From NCBI RefSeq assembly GCF_003609645.1, contig NZ_MCIB01000034.1, forward strand, positions 62,001 to 126,000: 64,000 nucleotides of DNA, written 5' to 3'. Source of the stretch: Thermohalobacter berrensis (GTDB lineage Bacteria; Bacillota; Clostridia; Tissierellales; Thermohalobacteraceae). The position numbers were made by a program, and so were the translations under genes. This document shows positions 1 to 6,026 of the stretch, one piece after another. Under the pieces are notes generated by a model, which saw only the letters and a list, made by a program, of their open reading frames with translations, made no database searches and had not been told where the DNA came from. Position 1 is the stretch's first letter, and every line of letters starts with the position of its first letter.

Positions 1-1
1 T

Positions 2-475
2 ATTGATAAAAAGGGAGTATATTTAATAAAAGTTAATCAATCTAAAGAAGGTAAGAGAGTAAAAACTGCAAATCATGCTATAGCTGTAAATTATTCAAAG
101 GAATATGATTATAGTACTTCAAGGAACATATTAAAACAACTTTCAGTTACCTCAGGTGGTAAGTTTATTACAGATCCTAAGGAGGTTTTTAAGGGTAACT
201 TAAAGGAAGTGTACGGTATAAAGGATTTATCAAGGGCTTTTCTAATTATAGTTTTAGTACTATTTATTTTAGATATTGCAATAAGGAGACTAAATATTAG
301 CATTAGATTTAATCCCTTAGACAATAGGAAAAAAGATGAGTCAAAGAAAACTAAGAATATAAGTAAGAAAAAAGTAGAAAGTAAAAAGGAATTAAATAAA
401 ACTGAGGGTCAAAGGGAAAAACAAAAACTAGACACCTCTAGGCTTATAAAGGCTAAAAATAAGAGGAAAAGATAG
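2..475 (+). CDS. C-terminal part of a large membrane protein (5' end outside window)
   Basis: An open frame runs from the first bases of the window to a TAG at 473-475 (157 residues visible), with no convincing internal start. The first 75 residues look like the end of an extracytoplasmic or regulatory domain (a GVYLIKVNQ strand, then a serine- and glycine-bearing segment). One strongly hydrophobic segment follows (AFLIIVLVLFILDIAIRRL), then a very basic lysine-rich cytoplasmic tail of about 60 residues. A last membrane helix ending in LDIAIRR is typical of the von Willebrand A / glutamine-amidotransferase-like membrane proteins of Firmicutes, so that family is my best guess. The identification is weak because the diagnostic domains lie upstream. 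Confidence 0.5.
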   Translation: MDKKGVYLIKVNQSKEGKRVKTANHAIAVNYSKEYDYSTSRNILKQLSVTSGGKFITDPKEVFKGNLKEVYGIKDLSRAFLIIVLVLFILDIAIRRLNISIRFNPLDNRKKDESKKTKNISKKKVESKKELNKTEGQREKQKLDTSRLIKAKNKRKR

Positions 476-538
476 TTTATCTGTTATTTTACTGGGTAAA
501 AGATGAGTAAATAGTATTATAAAAGAGGTGTAAATTAT

Positions 539-1156
539 ATGAAAGATTTAAAAGAGATATTTGAAAGCAGAAGATCAGTTAACTATTTTGACCCAAATAA
601 ACAAATAGACAATAAAGTATTAAAGGAAATTATTGAATTATCAACATTAGCTCCTTCATGCTTTAATCTTCAACCATGGGAGGTCTTAGTAATAAAGTCT
701 GAAGAATGGAAGAAAAAACTATATAATGAGGCTTGTAAACAGGATAAGGTATTAGAGGCTCCGGTAGTATTAGCTATTATAGGAAATACAAGGGGCTTCC
801 TTAGAGAAAATCCTATTTGGGATGAAAAAATAGACAAAGGAGCTACTGAAGAAGAAATACAAGGATATATAAATTATTCTAAAACAAAGCTTTTTCCATC
901 TGAAGAGAAGAAAGTTGCTTTTGCAGCAAGAAATAGTTCTCTGCTTGCCATGTCAATAATGTATGCAGCAAAATACTATGGATTAGATACCCATCCAATG
1001 ATAGGATTTGATGAAGATAAAGTAAAGGAAGTTTTTTCAATTGATGAGGATAAAATAGTTACAATGCTTATAGCCTTAGGGTATCATGATGAGAGTAAAG
1101 AGTTAAAGCCGAGGGGAAAAAGATTGGGATATAATGATATAGTAAAAGAGTTTTAA
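539..1156 (+). CDS. Nitroreductase family FMN-dependent oxidoreductase
   Basis: 205 residues, the usual length for a compact nitroreductase. The N-terminus has the family FMN-binding pattern SRRSVNYFD, followed by APSCFNLQPWEVLV, which contributes to the flavin pocket. The later stretch AARNSSLLAMSIMYAAKYYGLDTHPMIGFD and the C-terminal ALGYHDE match the second half of the fold. These proteins reduce nitro compounds, quinones or similar acceptors with NAD(P)H through FMN; the natural substrate cannot be read from sequence. An AGAGGTG site precedes the ATG by 8 nt. The gene stands alone, converging on the selenoprotein operon across a shared terminator. Confidence 0.88.
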   Translation: MKDLKEIFESRRSVNYFDPNKQIDNKVLKEIIELSTLAPSCFNLQPWEVLVIKSEEWKKKLYNEACKQDKVLEAPVVLAIIGNTRGFLRENPIWDEKIDKGATEEEIQGYINYSKTKLFPSEEKKVAFAARNSSLLAMSIMYAAKYYGLDTHPMIGFDEDKVKEVFSIDEDKIVTMLIALGYHDESKELKPRGKRLGYNDIVKEF

Positions 1157-1165
1157 ACTCATATC

Positions 1166-1200
1166 AAAAAGGATAATGGGATATCCCATTATCCTTTTTT
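1166..1200. terminator. Bidirectional terminator between nitroreductase and thioredoxin operon
   Basis: A near-perfect palindrome, with a GC-containing core GGATAATGGG / CCCATTATCC flanked by A5 on the left and T6 on the right. It can therefore end transcripts from both converging genes. It overlaps the stop codon of the leftward CDS by two bases. Confidence 0.85.
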
Positions 1201-1438
1201 AAATAACTTCTTTTAATTTTTCAATAACCTCATCAAGGGAAGGAATTCTGCCTTCAAATAATATTTTGTCATTAACTACTAAAGCAGGAGTTTGTTTTAC
1301 CCTCATTTTTGCAATAGTAGGAACATCGCCAATAATTTCAAAATCTTCATCAGAACCTAATCTGTTTAAGGCCTCATCAACGATGGGCGCTAGTTTACTT
1401 CCTCCTCAGCAAACCATTTCTAGAATTTTAATATCCAT
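1199..1438 (-). CDS. Thioredoxin-like selenoprotein, in-frame UGA read as Sec11
   Basis: This gene is normally missed because codon 11 is TGA (complement of 1406-1408). Reading through it gives 79 residues, exactly the length of the neighbouring thioredoxin at 1451-1690, and the two align end to end without gaps. The start is MDIKILEMVC-U-GGSKL; the cysteine before the UGA aligns with the first cysteine of the neighbour's CKNC motif. Conserved thioredoxin-fold features follow: KQTPALVVND (cis-proline strand), FEGRIPS and a C-terminal helix. A strong GGAGGTATTAAAATG start is present and there is no other disruption. It is the last gene of the arsR operon. The likely role is a small redox partner, with a vicinal Cys-Sec pair, for the upstream permease or its substrate. 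A nonsense mutation is the alternative, made unlikely by the second UGA in the same operon. Confidence 0.82.
1371..1388 (-). promoter_or_regulatory. Candidate bacterial SECIS hairpin for the thioredoxin UGA
   Basis: On the mRNA, 18 nt after the UGA, GCC-CAUC pairs with GAUG-(A)-GGC: 7 bp with one bulged A and a GUU loop. The loop starts 25 nt after the UGA with a G in its first position, as known for bacterial SECIS elements, which lie inside the coding region just downstream of UGA. The short stem makes this only a candidate; clostridial SECIS elements are loosely conserved. Confidence 0.45.
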
Positions 1439-1450
1439 TTTAATACCTCC

Positions 1451-1690
1451 TTATAGGTTTTTATTAATTAATTCTTTAACTTCTTTTTTAGATGGAACCC
1501 TTCCAGAAACTTGAACTTTTTCGTTTATTACTATACCAGGTGTTTTCATAATACCATAACTTGCTATATCTTTAAATTCTGTCACTTTTTCAATTTTAGC
1601 ATCAATTCCTAATTCCTCTACTATCTCATTAGCCATATCATAAAGTTTTTGACAGTTTTTACAGCCGGGTCCTAGGATTTTAATATTCAT
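1451..1690 (-). CDS. Small thioredoxin family protein (TM0996/MTH895 type)
   Basis: 79 residues with the redox motif C-K-N-C at positions 10-13 (MNIKILGPGCKNCQKL), a KTPGIVINEK strand carrying the cis-proline, and GRVPSKKEV near the C-terminus. This minimal glutaredoxin-like family is commonly encoded beside COG0701 permeases and ArsR repressors, as here. It presumably acts as a cytoplasmic dithiol reductant for the permease or its cargo. The start follows TAGGAGGGATATTATG. It lies 10 nt after the permease and 12 nt before the UGA-containing paralogue, so it arose by, or retains, a tandem duplication in which only one copy uses selenocysteine. Confidence 0.9.
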   Translation of the reverse strand: MNIKILGPGCKNCQKLYDMANEIVEELGIDAKIEKVTEFKDIASYGIMKTPGIVINEKVQVSGRVPSKKEVKELINKNL

Positions 1691-1700
1691 AATATCCCTC

Positions 1701-2684
1701 CTATAAAATTATATTAAATAAATATCCTACTAAAATTATTGACACTCCAGTTATTGATACAAAGATACCAATCAATTTTGGTTTTATAACCTTTTTTAAT
1801 AATATCATTTCAGGTAAAGATAGAGCAACTACTGACATCATAAAAGCTAAAGCTGTACCAACACCAACTCCCTTTCCTATAAGTGCCTCTACTACAGGGA
1901 TTGTTCCAACAGCATTTGAATAAAGAGGTATTCCTAGTATTACAGCTACGAAAACTGCAAAGGGATTGTTTGGTCCTGCATATCTTACTAGATAATCTGA
2001 AGGTGCATAACCATGTATTGCTGCTCCAATACCAATACCTATAATTATATATATCCAAACCCTTTTAACAATATCCTTTACGGCATTTAATGCAAAATTT
2101 GTCCTTTCCTTTATATCCATTTCTTCTACTTCACTTTTTCCCATGTGTATTTGATATACATATTCTTCTACTAGGTGTTCTAGTTTAAGCTTTTGAATAA
2201 GTATACCTGCTACAATACCTATTATCATTCCTGCTAAAGTATATAATATAGCTATTTTTGCTCCAAAAGTTATAAATAAAAACCCTAAGGCAATCTCATT
2301 AACTATAGGTGATGTAACTAGAAATGTAAAGGTTACTCCAAGTGGAATCCCCGATTCCACAAATCCGATAAAAATCGGAACTGTACTACAGCTTCAGAAT
2401 GGAGAAAGAACTCCTAAGACGGAAGCGGCTACATGGGCCCATACACCACCAAACTTTGCTAGAACTTTTTTAACCTTCTCTGGTGGAAAAAAACTTCTTA
2501 TAAAAGAAATAACAAAAATCATAAAACTTAAAATAAATATTATCTTTAATGTATCATATATAAAAAAGTTTACAGCTTCATTAAAGGCATTTCCAACCCT
2601 TAAATTTGACCCCAACTTACTAAAAAGCCAGTTTATGAAATTTACTATATAAGGTGAAAGTATATCTGCAATATGCTTAAACAA
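1701..2684 (-). CDS. COG0701/ArsP-type permease, selenoprotein with in-frame UGA (Sec97)
   Basis: Two open stretches (2394-2684 and 1701-2360) are in the same frame and separated only by a TGA at 2394-2396. Reading through gives 327 residues, a normal length for this permease family. At the junction the protein reads GVLSPF-U-SCSTVPIFIGF. Family members carry SPFCSCS at this place, so UGA replaces the first cysteine of the conserved CxC motif in the membrane core. About eight hydrophobic segments are visible, with a charged cytoplasmic loop around VEEYVYQIHMGKSEVEEM. Related ArsP proteins export trivalent organoarsenicals; the substrate here is unknown. The start is TTG, supported by GGAGGG inside the end of arsR, giving tight coupling. 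A pseudogene is unlikely because sequence on both sides is intact. Confidence 0.83.
2343..2391 (-). promoter_or_regulatory. Hairpins downstream of the permease UGA, candidate SECIS region
   Basis: Three short stems follow the UGA on the mRNA. CUGU-AGU-ACAG starts 3 nt after it. UCCGAU-UUUU-AUCGGA is a perfect 6-bp stem whose loop begins 21 nt after it. UGGAAUC-GGG-GAUUCCA is a 7-bp stem starting 35 nt after it. The middle stem has the expected SECIS distance but a U-only loop; the third has G in the loop. Which, if any, binds SelB cannot be told from sequence. Confidence 0.4.
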
Positions 2685-2685
2685 T

Positions 2686-3009
2686 TTAGTCGCCCTCCTT
2701 CTCTAATAGATCTTGAGTTTCATTAAGTTGTCTAATTAATATTTCTTTTACCTTATTAACTATATTAAATACATCTTTATCTTTTACCCTATACATTATG
2801 TTAGCACCTTCTCTTCTACTTACTAGAATCCCTTGGTCCTTTAAAACCCTTAAGTGTTGAGAAACATTTGATTGTTCTAATTCTAAAGCTTCAAAAATCT
2901 TACATACACATAATTCTTCATCCTTAAGTATATCTAATATTTTTAATCTTGTAGGATGTGAAAGGGCTTTTAAATAAGAAGCTGATAATTTAAATATTAT
3001 ATCATTCAT
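2686..3009 (-). CDS. ArsR/SmtB family transcriptional repressor
   Basis: 107 residues from the ATG at 3009, which sits 6 nt after AGGTGGTG; the in-frame GTGs further upstream lie inside that ribosome site. The winged-helix core reads LKALSHPTRLKILDIL, then ELCVCKI, then LEQSNVSQHLRVLKDQGIL (recognition helix). The ELCVC pair of cysteines is the classical alpha-3 site by which ArsR-type repressors sense As(III) or Sb(III). The gene heads the operon with the permease and both thioredoxins and should repress its own promoter, where a perfect inverted repeat lies. The inducing ligand could be a metalloid, but this is inferred from the family. Confidence 0.9.
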   Translation of the reverse strand: MNDIIFKLSASYLKALSHPTRLKILDILKDEELCVCKIFEALELEQSNVSQHLRVLKDQGILVSRREGANIMYRVKDKDVFNIVNKVKEILIRQLNETQDLLEKEGD

Positions 3010-3037
3010 ATAGCTCACCACCTATTTCTAATATTAT

Positions 3038-3099
3038 CATATTAGAAAATTCTAATATGTTTATATTCTTATTGTATATTGTTTCCTATAATTAATCAA
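3038..3099 (-). promoter_or_regulatory. Promoter and operator of the arsR selenoprotein operon
   Basis: On the minus strand: -35 TTGATT (3094-3099), a 17-nt spacer, then -10 TACAAT (3071-3076). Just downstream, around the transcription start, is a perfect 22-bp palindrome, CATATTAGAA-AA-TTCTAATATG (3038-3059). ArsR proteins typically bind AT-rich inverted repeats overlapping the start of their own transcript, so this is the likely operator. Confidence 0.72.
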
Positions 3100-3212
3100 G
3101 GGGTATTATATGAAGATTAATAGTTTGCTATTAAAGTTATTTTAAATAAATTTCAAAAAATTATTATTTTAGTGTAAACTATATACAAGAAATATTAAAG
3201 GAGGAAAACAAA

Positions 3213-4391
3213 ATGTTATCAGAACGATTAAAATACATAACACCATCCTATACAATAGCAATAAGTAGTAAAGTTAGTGAGTTAGAAAGGAAGGGTGTAA
3301 AAATACTAAATTTAAGCATTGGAGAGCCCGATTTTTTAACCCCTAATTCTGCTAAAAATGAGGGTATTAAAGCAATAGAAAATAATAAAACTAAATACGA
3401 TCATCCTGCAGGAATAATAGAACTAAAAGGAAAAATCTTAGAAAAGCTTAAAAGGGAAAATAATATAGAATACGAAATAGATGAGATAGTTGTTTCAAGT
3501 GGAGCAAAACATGCAATTACTAATACGTTATTGGCACTACTTAACTATGGAGAAGAAGTAATTATTCCTGTTCCATATTGGGTAAGCTACCCTGAGATGG
3601 TTAAATTAGTAGGTGCAAAACCTGTATTTGTTAAAACTTCAAAGGAAAATGACTTTAAAATTACCCCAGCTCAATTGGAAGAACATATTTCACCAAAAAC
3701 TAAAGGGATAATAATATCTAACCCTTCTAATCCAACAGGAGCAATATATAGTAAAGGGGAATTGGAGGGAATAATTGAAGTATGTAGTAAAAATAATATT
3801 TATATAATTGCAGATGAAGTATATGAAAAAATTAGATATATTGATAATTTTGTAAGTATAGCTTCTATATCAGATAAGGCTAAAGAGGTAACTATAACGA
3901 TTAATGGGTTATCTAAGTCAGCATCTATGACTGGGTGGAGAATAGGATATTCAGCTTCAACAAAGGAAATAGCAAAGGCCATTTCAACTATACAAGGACA
4001 TTTAGTATCACACCCATCAACTATTTCACAATGGGCAGCATATGGAGCACTAAACTACTCACAAGAAGAAATGGATAAAATGGTAGAAACCTATAAAAAG
4101 AGAAGAGATAAAGCTAAAGCCATGCTATCTAAGATTGATGGTATATCCTTTGTAAATCCAGAGGGTGCCTTCTATATATTTATTGATATATCTAAGCTTA
4201 AGGATAAAATTAATTTTGATGATAGTTTTTCAATTGAATTTTGCAACAGGTTATTGGAAAGTCAAAGGGTAGCTGTAGTCCCTGGAATTGCATTTGGTAT
4301 GGATGATTATATTAGAATATCATATGCATGCGATATGGATATTTTAGTTGAAGCTATACGAAGGATGGAAGATTTTATTGAAAACTATTAA
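3213..4391 (+). CDS. Class I/II pyridoxal-phosphate aminotransferase (aspartate aminotransferase type)
   Basis: 392 residues. The N-terminus SIGEPDFLTP, the strand PVPYWVSYPEM, the asparagine motif NPSNPTGA, DEVYEKI and the lysine motif GLSKSASMTGWRIGY (Schiff-base lysine near residue 234) are diagnostic of the AspC/PatA branch of fold-type I aminotransferases. The C-terminal arginine motif is VPGIAFGMDDYIRISYA. It transfers amino groups between aspartate or another amino acid and 2-oxoglutarate using PLP in the cytoplasm; the exact donor is not certain. AAAGGAGG precedes the ATG. Monocistronic or followed by the Nudix gene 33 nt downstream. Confidence 0.9.
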   Translation: MLSERLKYITPSYTIAISSKVSELERKGVKILNLSIGEPDFLTPNSAKNEGIKAIENNKTKYDHPAGIIELKGKILEKLKRENNIEYEIDEIVVSSGAKHAITNTLLALLNYGEEVIIPVPYWVSYPEMVKLVGAKPVFVKTSKENDFKITPAQLEEHISPKTKGIIISNPSNPTGAIYSKGELEGIIEVCSKNNIYIIADEVYEKIRYIDNFVSIASISDKAKEVTITINGLSKSASMTGWRIGYSASTKEIAKAISTIQGHLVSHPSTISQWAAYGALNYSQEEMDKMVETYKKRRDKAKAMLSKIDGISFVNPEGAFYIFIDISKLKDKINFDDSFSIEFCNRLLESQRVAVVPGIAFGMDDYIRISYACDMDILVEAIRRMEDFIENY

Positions 4392-4424
4392 TTTAAAGGT
4401 TGAAATTTAAGGTTGGTGAGTTAA

Positions 4425-4817
4425 GTGTTAATAGTTACAGCGGGGATAATAAAGAAGGGAAATAAAATACTTATAACCCAGAGAAAAGATGAAAAGAATC
4501 AGGCACTTAAGTGGGAATTTCCAGGTGGGAAATTAGAAGAAGATGAAACTCCAAAGGAATGCCTTAGAAGGGAAATAATGGAGGAATTAGATATTAAAAT
4601 AGAAATAGAGGATATATATGAGGTTGTCTATCATAAATATGAAAATGTAACAATATTATTACTATGCTATATGGCAAAATATATATTAGGTAATCCAAGG
4701 GCAATAGAATGTAATGATTTTAAATGGATAGAAATTGAAGAATTAAAGGATTATGATTTAGCTGAGGCAGATAAAAAAATAAGGAATAAACTTTTAGGGT
4801 CAGGCCTGAATAATTGA
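4425..4817 (+). CDS. Nudix hydrolase, MutT-like (8-oxo-dGTP diphosphatase type)
   Basis: 130 residues starting at GTG, with GGTGAG 6 nt before. The complete Nudix box is visible: G-x5-E-x7-REIMEELDI within FPGGKLEEDETPKECLR. The opening VTAGIIKKGNKILITQRK and the C-terminal FKWIEIEELKDYDLAEAD match the (d)NTP-sanitizing MutT/CTP-pyrophosphohydrolase subfamily. The likely reaction is hydrolysis of oxidised nucleoside triphosphates to monophosphates. The last codons and the stop lie inside the stem of the following terminator. Confidence 0.9.
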   Translation: MLIVTAGIIKKGNKILITQRKDEKNQALKWEFPGGKLEEDETPKECLRREIMEELDIKIEIEDIYEVVYHKYENVTILLLCYMAKYILGNPRAIECNDFKWIEIEELKDYDLAEADKKIRNKLLGSGLNN

Positions 4818-4859
4818 ATTATTTCTAACTTTCAATTATTCAGGCCCGACCCTTTTTTT
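4797..4859 (+). terminator. Long stem terminator overlapping the Nudix gene stop
   Basis: Arms of 22 nt (4797-4818 and 4831-4852) pair at all but one position around a 12-nt loop, and are followed by seven T. The arms include GGCCTGAATAATTGAA and its complement. The stem is unusually long for an intrinsic terminator. Confidence 0.88.
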
Positions 4860-4922
4860 GTTTAAAAGGAGGAATAAACATTGTAAATATCGAATAAATG
4901 TTCTATGAAGTGGGGTGATAAA

Positions 4923-6026
4923 ATGGAAATTAAATGTATTCATACAGGAGATATCCATCTTGGGATGGAATTTAAAAATGCTAGCTTTGATAAGGAACAG
5001 GCCTATAATAGGAGAATAGAGTTATGGGAAACATTTAATAGAATAATAGATAGGGCTAAAAAGAAAGAAGTAGACCTATTACTAATTGCAGGGGATTTAT
5101 TTGAAGATAAGTATTGTACTATTGGAGATGTAAAGCGGATAAGTGACAGATTTCGGGATATTAAAGGTACAAAGGTAGTAATTGCAGCAGGAAATCATGA
5201 CCCATGCTCTAACAAATCCCTATATAGATTAATTGAATGGTCAGATAATGTACATATTTTTGATAGTAATACTGTTCAAAAAATTGAGTTTCAAGATATA
5301 AATACCGTTGTATGGGGATTAAGTTGGGATAAAAAAGAAGAGAAGGAAAGTCTTTTAGATAATTTAGAGGTAGAAAATGATGAAAAAATAAATATTTTAT
5401 TGGTTCATGGGGATCTGTTAAATGATAGATCAAATTATTTACCAATTTCTAAAGAAAAGTTAATAAACAGTAGGTTTGACTATATAGCATTGGGACATAT
5501 TCATAAACCTCAATTTATAGATGATAATATAGCATATTGTGGAAGTCCAGAACCATTAGATTTTGGAGAACCTGGTGACCATGGAATAATAGAAGGAGTT
5601 ATATCAAAGGAAAAAATAAAAATGACCTTTACTTCTTTAAGAAAGAGGGAATTTGTTATAAAATCTTTAGAGCTAAATGAAAGTATGAGTTTTAACGACA
5701 TAATAGATTTAGTCTCTAATTGTGATGAAGAGAAAAATAGAAGGAAAAACCTCTATAGAATTGTTTTAAAAGGGGTAAGGGACAGTGATATTAACATAGA
5801 TTTACAGGAGTTAAAGAATATTTTAAATGATAAGTTTTACTATATAGAATTAATAGATAAATCAAAGCCTGACTATGATATAGACAAAATATTAAAAGAT
5901 AATAAAGGAAATATAATTGGATGTTTTATAGAAGAAATGAAAAAGAAAGGGTTAGATGATCCTATAGTAAAAGAGGCATTATATTATGGTTTAGAAGAGC
6001 TTTTTAAAGAGAAGGTGATAAAATAA
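4923..6026 (+). CDS. yhaO: YhaO-like metallophosphoesterase, DNA repair exonuclease subunit
   Basis: 367 residues from the ATG at 4923, chosen because GGGGTGAT lies 3 nt before it; an upstream in-frame ATG at 4905 lacks a ribosome site. All calcineurin-like phosphoesterase motifs of the SbcD/Mre11 family are present: HTGDIHLG, AGDLFEDK, AGNHDPCS, LVHGDLL and LGHIHKPQ. It probably binds two Mn2+ ions and acts as a nuclease on DNA ends. Its stop overlaps the start of the large ATPase gene by one base, giving tight translational coupling, as with B. subtilis yhaO-yhaN. I prefer the YhaO name to SbcD because of the partner's structure. Confidence 0.82.
   Translation: MEIKCIHTGDIHLGMEFKNASFDKEQAYNRRIELWETFNRIIDRAKKKEVDLLLIAGDLFEDKYCTIGDVKRISDRFRDIKGTKVVIAAGNHDPCSNKSLYRLIEWSDNVHIFDSNTVQKIEFQDINTVVWGLSWDKKEEKESLLDNLEVENDEKINILLVHGDLLNDRSNYLPISKEKLINSRFDYIALGHIHKPQFIDDNIAYCGSPEPLDFGEPGDHGIIEGVISKEKIKMTFTSLRKREFVIKSLELNESMSFNDIIDLVSNCDEEKNRRKNLYRIVLKGVRDSDINIDLQELKNILNDKFYYIELIDKSKPDYDIDKILKDNKGNIIGCFIEEMKKKGLDDPIVKEALYYGLEELFKEKVIK

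Noticed and set aside
1266-1514. 82-codon plus-strand open frame opposite the thioredoxin genes
   Set aside because: It is antisense to the UGA-containing thioredoxin and its neighbour, has no ribosome site, and its protein has no family features. The minus-strand reading through UGA explains the region far better.
4905-4922. ATG at 4905 as the phosphoesterase start
   Set aside because: No ribosome site precedes it, while GGGGTGAT is ideally placed for the ATG at 4923, and the conserved domain begins there.
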